A stretch of 34,807 bases of DNA from Nitrososphaerota archaeon (GCA_022564515.1 JADFLH010000011.1:1-34807); one strand, 5' to 3'. Shown: positions 15,007 through 23,960, numbered from the stretch's first letter. The notes: a model not told the origin generated them from the sequence alone. Translations and numbers: made by a program.

Positions 15007-16674
15007 ATGGGTCTGAATTATTACCAAATAAAAAAGCACGTACGCAAGACTCGAAAATTAGTTATCAGAGGCATCACGATCGCGAGGTCTGGCCATCCCG
15101 GCGGTTCATTTTCTATGGCTGAGATAATGGGAGTTTTGTTTAACAATTTTTTGCATTATGATCCAAAAAATCCACTATGGGAAGATCGTGATAGACTTGT
15201 TTTATCTAAAGGACATGCATCCCCCGGTCTTTTTTCTAACTTAGCAGTGGCTGGTTTTATTGAGGAATCCGAAATTGAAACCTTAAGAAAGTTTGGAAGT
15301 AGATTACAAGGTCATCCAGATTTGAGATGTCCTGGCGTAGAATTCTGTGGTGGATCTTTGGGAATAGGCTTATCATTTTCTGTAGGACTAGCGTTGGCGG
15401 CAAAAATTGATAACAAAAACCATCATATCTATACAATTATCGGAGATGGTGAATTAGATGAAGGTCAAGTTTGGGAAGCAGCAATGACAGCAGCAAAATA
15501 CAAAATTGATAACCTTACTGCAATCCTAGATAGAAATTTCATTCAACAAGATTCTTACACAGAAAAAATAATGCCACTTGATGAAGAGCTAATTGGTGAT
15601 GATCTTTCTGAGATGTGGAGGGATGCTTCACGATGGAAGACAGGTGACAAGTGGCGTTCATTTGGTTGGAATGTAATTGAGATTGACGGTCATAGAATTG
15701 AACAACTCAATGACGCTTTCTCAAAAGCAACCTCAACTAAAGGCTTGCCTTCCATTATCATCGCAAGAACGATCAAAGGAAAAGGCGTTGAACACATGGA
15801 GGATAATCCAAAATGGCATGGACTGGCTCCTGATCCTGATATCGCACCAATAATAGATCTAGAACTTGACAGCCAGTTCATGATCGCGCCATCTATTATC
15901 GCAGGTGATATGACAAATTTAGAAAACGAGGTAAAACGATGTGTTCATGGACGAGCCGATTACATACATCTTGACGTGATGGATGGTCAATTCGTGCCAA
16001 ACACAACATTTGATCATAATAAAATCAAAGAGCTAAGGCCACTTACAGTTATCCCTTTTGATGCTCATTTAATGATTAACGAACCAGTAATACACATACA
16101 AGATTACTTGGATGCTGGAAGTGACATTATTACAGTTCATACTGAGGTCTGTGATGAGTCAAGCTTTGGGGAAATTCATGACAAACTAAAACAAAACCAA
16201 GTTGGTATTGGTCTTGCAATTAATCCTGATACAGAACTTCCAGAATGGTCATTCAAGTTCTTACAAACGATTGATCAGTTAATTGTTATGTCAGTCATTC
16301 CAGGAAAATCAGGTCAAAAATACATTGAGTCTACACACGAGAAAATGGCAAGAGTTGTTAAGATCTTAAATGAACATAAATTCAAAGGCTATATCGAGGC
16401 TGACGGTGGTGTAGTATTGGATAATGTAGGGACCTGTTACAATGATGGGGCGCGAGCTTTTGTTGGCGGAAGTGCAATAATTGGTCAGAATGATGTTAGA
16501 GGTGTGATTAGACAATTTCGACTAGTTATTTTACAAGAAAGAAGACGAGCTCTTCTGCAAAAAGCTTATGAGCTTGGTGGAATTGAGCTTGTCAACAAAT
16601 GGATTGATTTGCATTTAGTTGGTGACAAAAAGAATCAACTAATTAGAATGGCAAAGGAGACACGATACATTTGA
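15007..16674 (+). CDS. Fusion: transketolase N-terminal domain + ribulose-phosphate 3-epimerase
   Basis: One uninterrupted 555-residue frame holds two enzymes. Residues 1-285 are the thiamine-diphosphate domain of split transketolase: SGHPGGS (28-34), SKGHASP (67-73), GDGELDEG (146-153) and Asn177 of the ThDP motif. Residues 292-507 are a full ribulose-phosphate 3-epimerase barrel: MIAPSII start, HLDVMDG (His321, Asp323), DAHLM (His354), VIPGKSGQK (431-438) and EADGG (Asp466), so its metal and catalytic residues are kept. A basic helical tail (508-555) follows. The transketolase C-half is the next gene, overlapping by three bases. Together they would interconvert Xu5P, R5P and Ru5P. The ATG at 15007 is the start, with an AT-rich stretch before it. 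Confidence 0.92.
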   Translation: MGLNYYQIKKHVRKTRKLVIRGITIARSGHPGGSFSMAEIMGVLFNNFLHYDPKNPLWEDRDRLVLSKGHASPGLFSNLAVAGFIEESEIETLRKFGSRLQGHPDLRCPGVEFCGGSLGIGLSFSVGLALAAKIDNKNHHIYTIIGDGELDEGQVWEAAMTAAKYKIDNLTAILDRNFIQQDSYTEKIMPLDEELIGDDLSEMWRDASRWKTGDKWRSFGWNVIEIDGHRIEQLNDAFSKATSTKGLPSIIIARTIKGKGVEHMEDNPKWHGLAPDPDIAPIIDLELDSQFMIAPSIIAGDMTNLENEVKRCVHGRADYIHLDVMDGQFVPNTTFDHNKIKELRPLTVIPFDAHLMINEPVIHIQDYLDAGSDIITVHTEVCDESSFGEIHDKLKQNQVGIGLAINPDTELPEWSFKFLQTIDQLIVMSVIPGKSGQKYIESTHEKMARVVKILNEHKFKGYIEADGGVVLDNVGTCYNDGARAFVGGSAIIGQNDVRGVIRQFRLVILQERRRALLQKAYELGGIELVNKWIDLHLVGDKKNQLIRMAKETRYI

Positions 16675-17648
16675 CAACCGTAGAGCAAAAACTAACCGAT
16701 ATGAGAACAGAATACGGAAAAACCCTCATTGAAATTGGAAAAGAAAATCCAAATGTTGTTGTTTTAGGAGCAGACACTACCGATTCACTAAAAACGGCGG
16801 CATTTGGAAAAGAATTTCCTAATAGATTCTTTAATGTTGGAATCGCAGAAGCTGATCTGGTCTCAGTAGCTGCAGGACTCGCAATAGAGGGAAAAGTCGC
16901 ATTTGCAAGCACATATGCAATTTTTGTCCCAGGCAGAGTTGTAGATCAGATAAGAAACGCAATTGCATATCCCTCTAGAGGTGACAAAATGGGACTAAAT
17001 GTAAAACTCGTGGTGTCCCATGGGGGATTAACTGTTGGTGCAGATGGAGGATCACACCAACAAATTGAAGATATTGCAATAATACGTGCAATTCCAAACA
17101 TGAAAGTTTTGATTCCAGCTGACACAGTGACGGTAAATAATCTTACGTGGATCATTTCACAAAAGTATGGCCCATTCTATATGAGGATGGCTCGCAGTAA
17201 GACACCAATCGTTCATGAAGATTCACAAGAGTTTGAAATTGGAAAAGGAATTACACTAGTAGACGGTTCTGATTGTACAATTGCATCCTGTGGAATAACA
17301 GTAAATATGGCATTAGAGGCAGCTGAATCATTAAAGCAGGAAGGAATCTCTTGCAGAGTAATTGATATATTTTCAATAAAACCAATTGATATAGACCTAC
17401 TTGAAAAGGCTGCTCGGGAAACTGGCGCAATCATAACATGTGAAGAACACAACATTATGGGTGGAATGGGTTCTGCAGTTGCCGAAGTCGTTTCAGAACA
17501 CTACCCTGTTCCAATCAAGAGGATTGGAGTACAGGACATGTTTGGAGAATCATGCAGAGACAAAGAAATTCCGCTTTTGCTTGAAAAGCATGGAATATCA
17601 TCTATTAATATAGCAAAGAGTGTGAAAGCGATAAGGAGTAAAAAGTAA
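16671..17648 (+). CDS. Transketolase, C-terminal subunit
   Basis: A 325-residue protein with the pyrimidine-binding and C-terminal domains of transketolase. NVGIAE (55-60) carries the conserved catalytic glutamate. The loop [23 protein letters not shown] and the C-terminal [15 protein letters not shown] complete the pattern. The TTG start at 16671 overlaps the upstream stop (TTGA), typical of translational coupling. The ATG at codon 11 is an alternative. It must pair with the N-terminal domain of the preceding fusion protein to form the active site. It is followed with a one-base overlap by the transaldolase gene. Confidence 0.93.
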   Translation: MTTVEQKLTDMRTEYGKTLIEIGKENPNVVVLGADTTDSLKTAAFGKEFPNRFFNVGIAEADLVSVAAGLAIEGKVAFASTYAIFVPGRVVDQIRNAIAYPSRGDKMGLNVKLVVSHGGLTVGADGGSHQQIEDIAIIRAIPNMKVLIPADTVTVNNLTWIISQKYGPFYMRMARSKTPIVHEDSQEFEIGKGITLVDGSDCTIASCGITVNMALEAAESLKQEGISCRVIDIFSIKPIDIDLLEKAARETGAIITCEEHNIMGGMGSAVAEVVSEHYPVPIKRIGVQDMFGESCRDKEIPLLLEKHGISSINIAKSVKAIRSKK

Positions 17649-18313
17649 TGAAAATATTCCTAGACACTGCTAATCTTGAATCAATCAGGATGTATAATGA
17701 TATGGGATTACTTGATGGTATTACAACAAATCCTACTCTTCTATCTAAAGAAGGGGGTGATCCGCACAAAACAATGAAAGAGATTGTTAGTATAATCAAT
17801 GGTGATGTTAGTCTTGAAGTTGTGGCTACGGAATATGATGTAATGCTAGAAGAAGGTCGTAGACTTCACAAGTATGGGGACAATGTAGTTGTAAAATACC
17901 CAATGACTGCTGATGGTCTTAAAGCATGTAAAGCTTTGACAGCTGAGGGAATTCCAGTTAATGTTACGCTTGTTTTCTCACCAAATCAAGCAATTTTGGC
18001 AGCAAAGGCTGGCGCGAAATATCTTAGTCCGTTTATTGGCAGACTAGATGACATTGGTGAAGATGGACTACACTTGATTCGAGAAATTAAACAAATCCTT
18101 TCTAATTACAATTTTGGAACTCAGATTCTTGTTGCAAGTGTTAGACATCCAGTGCATGTAGTTGAAGCTGCAAAGATTGGTGCAGACGTGGTAACATTAC
18201 CACCATCTGTTTTAGGAAAGATGCTAAAACATCCACTCACTGACATTGGTCTGAAAAATTTCTTGGCAGATTGGAAAAAACTAAAGACAGAAAATCCAAA
18301 CATTAGAATTTAA
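17648..18313 (+). CDS. Transaldolase / fructose-6-phosphate aldolase-like (TalC/MipB)
   Basis: A 221-residue small-type transaldolase. Asp6 and Asn28 (TTNPT) are at the conserved places, the Schiff-base lysine is Lys83 in VVKYPMT, and [10 protein letters not shown] is the following strand. The short length separates it from the large bacterial transaldolases. Its start codon overlaps the stop of the transketolase gene (TAATG), making it the third gene of the operon, so transfer of dihydroxyacetone units between sugar phosphates is the likely job. Direct F6P aldolase activity is the alternative in this subfamily. Confidence 0.92.
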   Translation: MKIFLDTANLESIRMYNDMGLLDGITTNPTLLSKEGGDPHKTMKEIVSIINGDVSLEVVATEYDVMLEEGRRLHKYGDNVVVKYPMTADGLKACKALTAEGIPVNVTLVFSPNQAILAAKAGAKYLSPFIGRLDDIGEDGLHLIREIKQILSNYNFGTQILVASVRHPVHVVEAAKIGADVVTLPPSVLGKMLKHPLTDIGLKNFLADWKKLKTENPNIRI

Positions 18314-18314
18314 T

Positions 18315-18629
18315 CTAAACTCCAAGACTTTCAGCTTTTGTAAGCTCCAAAAAGACTTTGTCTCCAACTGAAAGATTCATTTGTTTGTATTCATGCATAT
18401 CAAGCTTTATAGCTGTAACGCCACCCGCCATACCGCCCATACCTCCAAACATTTTGTTTAGATCTTTCATCATATCGTTCATGTTCGTAAAACCCATTAC
18501 TTTAGGATTAAAAGGAGATTGTGGGCTGATACCCTCCTTCACCTCTTTTGTAGATGATAATGATACTACGACGTAGGGTGAACCATCAGGTGAAGCATCA
18601 ATACTTCGTATTACATACTCCTTTTTCAT
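18315..18629 (-). CDS. Conserved hypothetical protein, Met/Gly-rich middle
   Basis: About 104 residues from ATG at 18629. A GTG five codons upstream is possible but adds only MIIYC. The N-terminal half is beta-rich (EYVIRSIDASPDGSPYVVVSL). The centre has a Met/Gly-rich stretch (NKMFGGMGGMAGG), and the C-terminal end (SVGDKVFLEL) looks like a small beta-barrel edge. No family is recognised. It converges on the pentose phosphate operon, one base from the transaldolase stop. Confidence 0.68.
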   Translation of the reverse strand: MKKEYVIRSIDASPDGSPYVVVSLSSTKEVKEGISPQSPFNPKVMGFTNMNDMMKDLNKMFGGMGGMAGGVTAIKLDMHEYKQMNLSVGDKVFLELTKAESLGV

Positions 18630-19007
18630 ACAGTAAATTATCACAATCCACCTATATTTTTATTTCAAAAATGAGCTAATGACCAATCACTAAAGTTTAA
18701 CCCGATAGGCTATGTATTGCCAAATCTCAGTTTAGTTCAACTATAATTCCATTTTTTGATTTGCTGTAAAAATCTCTATTAATAGAGTATCCATCTAACC
18801 TGATCATGAAATCACAAGAAGGCGAATGAGCAACTCTCTTAGCAGAGGTTTTTGAAAAAGATTGACCACCAAAAACGCATCAATTAGCTATGATTTTGAC
18901 AATGTTACTTTTGAGGCAGATAGAGCAGACTCTAATGGAAAATATTTTCCAACAGGACGAATAAAGGTTAATGGAAAAATAACAATAACCGCAGGATAAC
19001 AAGTCTC
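18630..19007. other. Gene-poor gap with two doubtful small frames
   Basis: No clear gene. On the minus strand an ATG at 18807 opens a 26-residue frame to 18727 (MIRLDGYSINRDFY...). On the plus strand a stop-bounded frame of 45 residues (18862-18999) is listed separately. An AT-rich stretch near 18650-18662 may hold the promoter of the minus-strand neighbour. Confidence 0.4.
18862..18999 (+). CDS. Possible 45-residue protein or gene remnant
   Basis: The frame from a TTG at 18862 to a stop at 18999 reads like genuine protein, with alternating polar and hydrophobic residues (ISYDFDNVTFEAD, then TGRIKVNGKITITAG). This suggests a beta-sheet piece of a secreted or surface domain. There is no ATG and a stop lies shortly upstream, so it may be the tail of a decayed larger gene. 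It ends eight bases before the next gene. Not recognised. Confidence 0.3.
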   Translation: MTTKNASISYDFDNVTFEADRADSNGKYFPTGRIKVNGKITITAG

Positions 19008-19379
19008 ATGGACACAAAGTTACCTGTTAAACTGTTAAAGTGTATCAAAAACGGATCTATGGAGATAAAAGAAGATGGAAAAAAATCTGCACGCTTAATT
19101 GCAAAAGACAATAAAATAACCATTAACCTCATTGATCCCTCATTTAATATCCCAACTTCTATGGGAATTCTAAAAAAACTAAGTGAAGCAAGAAACCTTG
19201 CAAAAAACCTAAAAGATGAGAATTTAATACTTTGTATTTCTAGCAATAATAAACTAGTGATGAAACTAGGAAAAGAAGCAAAACCAAAACTATCAAAAAT
19301 GGTTACACGAAGTAATGCAGTTGAGATAACCGATCTTCGTGAATTAAGACGACTAGATAAACGTCTACGTCTAAAGTAG
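19008..19379 (+). CDS. Hypothetical basic protein
   Basis: A 123-residue, Lys-rich protein from ATG at 19008. The pattern is mixed alpha/beta: a beta-rich first half (SMEIKEDGKKSARLIAKDNKITINLI) and two amphipathic helices, the first covering KKLSEARNLAKNL. It ends in a strongly basic tail (RELRRLDKRLRLK). No membrane segment, no cysteine-rich site beyond two isolated Cys, and no known motif. The composition suggests interaction with nucleic acid, which is inference. It is followed by three further lineage-specific genes on the same strand. Confidence 0.65.
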   Translation: MDTKLPVKLLKCIKNGSMEIKEDGKKSARLIAKDNKITINLIDPSFNIPTSMGILKKLSEARNLAKNLKDENLILCISSNNKLVMKLGKEAKPKLSKMVTRSNAVEITDLRELRRLDKRLRLK

Positions 19380-19443
19380 TTCCATTTGATAAGGTTATAT
19401 CATTATACTGCTTCTTTTTTAATACAATTTTCAAAACTCAAAC

Positions 19444-19620
19444 ATGAAGAGTGATGAGAAAAGATCACACAGACTAAATTGTCTTTTACGGTTTTATTTG
19501 AAAAATCATACGGAGCACGACTTATACAAGCGAGCCAAACAGATGGGAGTTTCAGATTCAACAGCTAGAGACTATCTTAGAACTGTAATAATTCAGGCTA
19601 GGAAGATTCAGTCAAGTTAA
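19444..19620 (+). CDS. 58-residue helix-turn-helix-like protein
   Basis: Open frame from ATG at 19444. It is helical and basic. The pattern LYKRAKQMGVSDSTARDYLRTV reads as a helix-turn-helix (Ala at the first helix, Gly at the turn, Ser-Thr-Ala-Arg at the start of the recognition helix). It could be a small DNA-binding regulator. No family name can be given. It is on the same strand as the genes before and after, with about 60 and 40 bases of spacing. It fills the 19380-19656 gap. Confidence 0.6.
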   Translation: MKSDEKRSHRLNCLLRFYLKNHTEHDLYKRAKQMGVSDSTARDYLRTVIIQARKIQSS

Positions 19621-19656
19621 AACTATTTACAATCCTTAAAATTAGTTAATCTGGAT

Positions 19657-20019
19657 TTGGATATTTCAATCGAAATATGGAAAAAACTTGTTATTCACGA
19701 AATAATCGAATACAAGTTTGATGACTGGGTTAAGCAGATTGCTTTTTCAAGTAGAACTTCTGGTGGGGCAATACCTACTATGCAATGGGCAAACGGCGTA
19801 GCCTTTTCACCAGTTAATTTTCCCACTACAAACATCGTGATGGAGGAACAACTTAAAGGCGTTCTTCATTGGTCATCAGTATCTTTTGCCATTAAAGAAA
19901 AGTTTGAGAATCAAATTGTCAGGGAAAACTCAACCATAAATCTGGTTGATGTGAGCGTGAATGAGATTTTTCACAAATTAGCAATAGAGCTTAAAAAGCA
20001 ATCCAAGTATTCTGACTAG
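19657..20019 (+). CDS. Hypothetical protein
   Basis: A 120-residue soluble protein; the frame begins at a TTG at 19657. It has an amphipathic helix at the start (EIWKKLVIHEIIEYKFDDWVKQIAF), a Gly/Ala/Pro-rich centre containing MQWANGVAFSP, and a helical end. There are no cysteines or membrane segments. The next gene starts one base after its stop, so the two are probably translationally linked. Not recognised. Confidence 0.6.
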   Translation: MDISIEIWKKLVIHEIIEYKFDDWVKQIAFSSRTSGGAIPTMQWANGVAFSPVNFPTTNIVMEEQLKGVLHWSSVSFAIKEKFENQIVRENSTINLVDVSVNEIFHKLAIELKKQSKYSD

Positions 20020-20020
20020 T

Positions 20021-20722
20021 ATGCCTGACAATATAATAGACGATGTAAAGAAGCTCCTAGATGCTGAGATTGGAGAAAAAAGAATTCTTCAGCAGATTAA
20101 AAGAGCAGCAGAAAACAATGAAGTAATTTCAAACTATGAGAGAAATTATGTGGCAAAACTCGTGGAACAATATCTAAAACCGCCTGAGCCAGAACCTGAG
20201 CTTGAGCGCCCTCTCGAACCAACACAAGAAGAAACTTCTGTTGAGAAAGAACGGATGGAAAAAATTGAACAAGAAACTACAACACAAACAATTTTAGAAT
20301 TAAAACCAACAGGTTACAAAAATAAAAAGCTCCTGATTGGTGGAGGTGTAGCTGTCCTTGCATTAATTATTGTTGTAGCAATTGGCGCAAGTGGAATTAT
20401 AGATTTAGGACCAGGTATTTCAACACCAACACAAACCATCACGGGATTAACTCTGGATACTGATCAATCATCATATGACCAAGGTGACATTATTTCAATT
20501 TTAGGAACATCAAAAACAACTTTTGGTAATACTATAAGCCTGTCCATTGAAAATGTTGGTGGTGAGCTGATTTGGGATGAAGACTTGAAAATCAAAGCCA
20601 GTGGAGTATTTTCTACTTTGCTCATAGCTGGAGGCCCTGGATGGGAAAACAGTGGAACTTATACTTTAAAAGCAGAACACGGTAGCGAAGATAACACGGT
20701 CAGATTTAGTTTTAAAAAATAA
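20021..20722 (+). CDS. Single-pass membrane protein with extracellular beta domain
   Basis: A 233-residue protein in three parts. A soluble helical N-terminal region (1-55) is followed by an acidic Pro/Glu-rich linker (55-95). After KNKK comes one membrane helix (about 104-127). The C-terminal domain (about 143-233) is beta-rich (TLDTDQSSYDQGDIISILG...) and resembles the Ig-like repeats of archaeal surface proteins, so N-in/C-out topology is likely. It follows the 120-residue gene by one base. It may link a cytoplasmic event to the cell surface, but the role is unknown. Confidence 0.66.
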   Translation: MPDNIIDDVKKLLDAEIGEKRILQQIKRAAENNEVISNYERNYVAKLVEQYLKPPEPEPELERPLEPTQEETSVEKERMEKIEQETTTQTILELKPTGYKNKKLLIGGGVAVLALIIVVAIGASGIIDLGPGISTPTQTITGLTLDTDQSSYDQGDIISILGTSKTTFGNTISLSIENVGGELIWDEDLKIKASGVFSTLLIAGGPGWENSGTYTLKAEHGSEDNTVRFSFKK

Positions 20723-20908
20723 TGGTAATAACTTCATAAATCTTTAGATTATAAAATTGCCTTTAATTTGAATGAGAAATGTTGTGATTCTAACATCCTT
20801 TGTTACCTGAAAAAACTCTCAGAGATTTATTGATTAAACCGAGATTTAGAGGGAAGCGACGTTTTTAAAGAAAAATCTTCTTAATCAGAAATTAAAAAAA
20901 CTTTGAAT

Positions 20909-21472
20909 CTAATTATTGTACATCATAAGGTCCTTTTCTTCTAAAAGTGAGTGAAGATTATGAACAGAACGGTAAACATCTGATTCTTTTTTTGCTCCAG
21001 TACAAACAAGTTTTCCTGACGCAAAAATCAAGATCACGGTTTTTGGATCAAGCATTCTATGGATTAGCCCTGGAAATTGTTCAGGCTCATACATACTTCT
21101 TGGCAAAGTTCTTGCAGCCTTCTCAAGATGAATCTTTCCTCCAAGGTTTATGGCAGCTACGATATTTTGAACAGTGATAACCGCATCTTTTTTAATTTTG
21201 ATTCCACCTTTTCGAAGTTTTTGCACAACAGTTCTAACTGCTTTAATTGCCATCTCTTCTGATTTTGCTCCAGTGCAAACCATCTTACCTGTCCTAAAAA
21301 CTAGGGTCGCCGTTCTTGGGGTCTTTAATCGAAATACCAGTCCAGGAAACTGTTCTGGGTGGTATTCAGTGTCTGGAAACTTTTTGGTTATATCAATAAG
21401 ATTTATTTCTTGATCAACTGAGGCTGACGCCACAACGTTTTCAATACTAACTAGGGGCTTTGTTTTAGGCAT
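20909..21472 (-). CDS. tbp: TATA-box-binding protein
   Basis: A 187-residue TBP made of two imperfect direct repeats of about 90 residues. Each repeat carries the pattern E/PEQFPGLxxRxxxP followed by a strand ending in GKxVCTGAK (first repeat: YHPEQFPGLVFRL and FRTGKMVCTGAK; second: YEPEQFPGLIHRM and FASGKLVCTGAK). It recruits TFB and RNA polymerase to the TATA boxes seen before many genes here. It starts with ATG at 21472; TTTATATATA just upstream (about 21491-21500) looks like its own TATA box. No acidic tail is present. Confidence 0.97.
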   Translation of the reverse strand: MPKTKPLVSIENVVASASVDQEINLIDITKKFPDTEYHPEQFPGLVFRLKTPRTATLVFRTGKMVCTGAKSEEMAIKAVRTVVQKLRKGGIKIKKDAVITVQNIVAAINLGGKIHLEKAARTLPRSMYEPEQFPGLIHRMLDPKTVILIFASGKLVCTGAKKESDVYRSVHNLHSLLEEKDLMMYNN

Positions 21473-21538
21473 TTCGAGGTCTTTATAAAGCCACTTTATA
21501 TATACTAGTAAATTTTTTCCAAGTCTGATACTTGAAAG

Positions 21539-21994
21539 TTAATGGCGTCCAATCCATTGATATCGATACTCTTCATCCATGATGTCAATCCTTAGTTCAC
21601 TTTTTTTGATCTTATTTTTTGGCAATTTGACATCAAAAAAACCAGGTTTTCCTTTGTAAGGAATTGGTATTCTAAATGACTTGGTGTTTTTCAACAAAAA
21701 ACCGTACCTTATATCAAAAAACTCCTTTGAAGCTAGATGTTTTTTGTAATCGATTTTGATTTCTAATTTCGAATTGTATTTTTTAACATCATAAATCTCG
21801 GCTTTACCAATAATTGCTCCAGTCGCAAGTTTTTTTGAAATTTTTAATCTTTTGTAATCATTTAATCTAACCTTGAGTGGTGAATGAATCAAAAATTCCC
21901 CCCGAAAATTTGTGTTCCAGGATCTTAGCTCAATTGTTTTCATTCCAGACACGATCAGATTTGCAAAGGGTTGTGAAATAGAAAGGCACTTCAT
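21539..21994 (-). CDS. ASCH-domain protein
   Basis: A 151-residue protein beginning MKCLSISQPFANLIVSG and continuing TIELRSW, the typical opening of ASCH (PUA-like beta-barrel) proteins with the conserved Lys/Glu-x-Arg. GEFLIHSP and GAIIGKAEI are the next family strands. ASCH domains bind RNA or modified nucleosides; some are cytidine-derivative hydrolases. The target here is unknown. It is a single gene upstream of TBP on the same strand, with its own promoter region. Confidence 0.82.
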   Translation of the reverse strand: MKCLSISQPFANLIVSGMKTIELRSWNTNFRGEFLIHSPLKVRLNDYKRLKISKKLATGAIIGKAEIYDVKKYNSKLEIKIDYKKHLASKEFFDIRYGFLLKNTKSFRIPIPYKGKPGFFDVKLPKNKIKKSELRIDIMDEEYRYQWIGRH

Positions 21995-22340
21995 GGATTA
22001 GATAAAATCAATCCCTCAGCATTAATTATTTCTTCTATTATTACAATATATTTTCCAATCTTATACTAGGTTAAAATGAATTTTGAATAATTAAACTGAT
22101 CAGATTTTTTTGTAAAAGTTTAGGATGTTTTAATACTACGGTGATTTGGACCCATCTCAAGGTCTGGAATCATTTCTGCTCGTAAGGGAATGGTTCCTTT
22201 GCTCACTTTGATTATCATTGAAAAGTTCTTCAGAATTAATTGTAATACTTGTCATATTTCCATCTCATTTTTTGCTTAATTTAGAACTTTCTTATAAATT
22301 CACCATCAACATTATAGGTATTAATCATAATAGTATTTTA
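21995..22340. other. Intergenic region with one possible micro-gene
   Basis: No long frame. Apart from the 32-codon minus-strand frame listed separately (22120-22218), I see only AT-rich sequence, probably holding the promoters of the ASCH gene (minus) and the small zinc protein (plus). Confidence 0.4.
22120..22218 (-). CDS. Possible 32-residue protein
   Basis: An ATG at 22218 opens a frame to a stop at 22120 (MIIKVSKGTIPLRAEMIPDLEMG...). The composition is unlike a random AT-rich frame: Pro, Arg, Gly and acidic residues use GC-rich codons in an otherwise AT-rich gap. No family is recognised. Confidence 0.35.
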   Translation of the reverse strand: MIIKVSKGTIPLRAEMIPDLEMGPNHRSIKTS

Positions 22341-22436
22341 TTGGGAAGATTCTTTGCCTGTGAGATCTGTGGAAAAGTTGTTGATAGACGGAAAAAATCA
22401 GAACACAAATGCACACTGAAAATCAACCATACCTGA
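22341..22436 (+). CDS. Small zinc-finger-like protein
   Basis: The last 31 residues of a frame that opens at 22218 contain CEICGKVVDRRKKSEHKC, a Cys-x2-Cys...His-x-Cys finger typical of small Nitrosopumilales proteins. The upstream part of the frame is hydrophobic, AT-driven and non-descript. A TTG at 22341, just before the finger and preceded by AT-rich sequence, is therefore the likely start. The start remains uncertain. Confidence 0.5.
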   Translation: MGRFFACEICGKVVDRRKKSEHKCTLKINHT

Positions 22437-22496
22437 TGCAGCTAATTTCTTGTATCAACGTTGAATTGTAATTGTAATCTATTTTACAAACAAGTC

Positions 22497-23960
22497 TTAG
22501 TTTTCAAAGAAAAGAAACTTGGCATTAGACTCATCTAATACCTTGTGCAACTGTTTACGCCAGTCGTAAAATCCATCAGGAGTTTCAGGATAATTATAAT
22601 AATGTTCTGTTAACCATTTGTTTTGTTGAGCAGTAAATCTGAGACCTTCAGCGAGTTTTTTGTTAAGAGCCCCTCTAATGATCATTCCTATCTTTCCAAG
22701 ACCACTAAACTCAGGATGCTCCCCTCTTGATATTGCTTCAACATCAAGATTTCCCAAAAAATGTTTTATTCCATAATCGATCTGATCATTTGAAAGTGTT
22801 TGAATTAACCTTCTGAAAACTTCAAGACCTGCGGTTTTGTATCCATATTCGTTAATGAATTCTTTATTGTATTTCCACAACCCTTTTTCTGTTACGTCTC
22901 CTGATTGTATCGCCTCAACTGCACATTTTCCAATTATTGTTCCAGCAATTAGAGCAGGACCAATTCCTCCAGCATCAAGCGGTTTTGGCATCCATGCAGA
23001 ATCGCCAACTAACATGAAGCCATTTGCTACCATACAATCATTTTGTCTTCTAACAGAAACTTGGAAATTACCAGTTACATTGTATTTGTCCTCCTGATCC
23101 ATTGAAAGTCTTGGATTTTTTATTGCCCTATTTCTTTTAACATATTCATTGATTAATGAAGAAACATTATCGTTTTTACCAAGTCTTTTGTTTCTTTTTT
23201 CTAAACTAGTTTTTTCAACACCTAATCCAATGTTTACTTTGTTATCCCCTTTTGGAAAAACCCAAGCATAGCCACCAGGAGCAATATCCTGATCTAAATG
23301 AATAATACAATAATCAGGATCAAATTCGGACAAATCATCTTCCCCTTTTTCAAAATACATAATGTGTCTTCCAGTCGATTCAACATCTTTCCGATCTATC
23401 TTTCTCTCAATTTTATCTGTGTTTTTGATTTGATTTCTTAACATTGAGGTAACGCCAGTTGCGTCAATTACAAGCTTGGCTGTTTTTTTGTAGGGCTGCT
23501 TATTTTTGTTATCAATTCCTTGAATTCCAATTACTTGACCATCATCATAAAGAAGACCAGTTAGATTCACTTCAAAATCAAAATCAACTCCCATTTTTCT
23601 TGCTCGTTCATTTTGATACTCGGGAAGTTTTTGTCTATTAAGCATGTAGCCATCACCATCAAAAGGAATTGAAGTTTCTCTATTGGGTGAAAATGCCATT
23701 ACTCCCTTAACTTTGTGTTCAATTTCTGGTTCAGTCCATGGAACTTTGATGTGTTCTGTCATATAATCAACAGCTTCTTTACTTACCGCATCGCCACATA
23801 TCCATCCTGAGATATTTTTTCGACCTGGCAAATGGCTGGGACTACGATCAATTACCAGAATTGAAAGCACCTGATTTGAATAATATGCAACAGATTGAGC
23901 CACAACAGTTCCTGCTAGTCCTCCACCTGCTACAATAACATCGTAATCTGGCACAATCAA
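22497..23960 (-). CDS. Geranylgeranyl reductase-family flavoprotein
   Basis: A 487-residue FAD-dependent reductase. The N-terminal dinucleotide motif GGGLAG (12-17) is followed by an acidic residue at the end of strand 2 (LVIDRSPSHLPGRKN) and the GWICGDAVS stretch of geranylgeranyl reductases. The second FAD motif GFMLVGDSAWMPKPLDAGGIGPAL is intact. It would saturate the isoprenoid chains of ether lipids (digeranylgeranylglycerophospholipid reductase) or of menaquinone, and both saturated lipids and partly saturated quinones occur in this group. It begins with ATG at 23960 and has a TTTAAATATC-like box about 25 nt before the start. Several paralogues are usual in these genomes, so the exact substrate is open. 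Confidence 0.85.
   Translation of the reverse strand: MIVPDYDVIVAGGGLAGTVVAQSVAYYSNQVLSILVIDRSPSHLPGRKNISGWICGDAVSKEAVDYMTEHIKVPWTEPEIEHKVKGVMAFSPNRETSIPFDGDGYMLNRQKLPEYQNERARKMGVDFDFEVNLTGLLYDDGQVIGIQGIDNKNKQPYKKTAKLVIDATGVTSMLRNQIKNTDKIERKIDRKDVESTGRHIMYFEKGEDDLSEFDPDYCIIHLDQDIAPGGYAWVFPKGDNKVNIGLGVEKTSLEKRNKRLGKNDNVSSLINEYVKRNRAIKNPRLSMDQEDKYNVTGNFQVSVRRQNDCMVANGFMLVGDSAWMPKPLDAGGIGPALIAGTIIGKCAVEAIQSGDVTEKGLWKYNKEFINEYGYKTAGLEVFRRLIQTLSNDQIDYGIKHFLGNLDVEAISRGEHPEFSGLGKIGMIIRGALNKKLAEGLRFTAQQNKWLTEHYYNYPETPDGFYDWRKQLHKVLDESNAKFLFFEN

Noticed and set aside
20773-20812. Second possible C/D box RNA after the surface protein gene
   Set aside because: A CTGA box follows an ATGAGAA-like stretch, but the C box deviates at two or more bases and no internal C'/D' pair is found.
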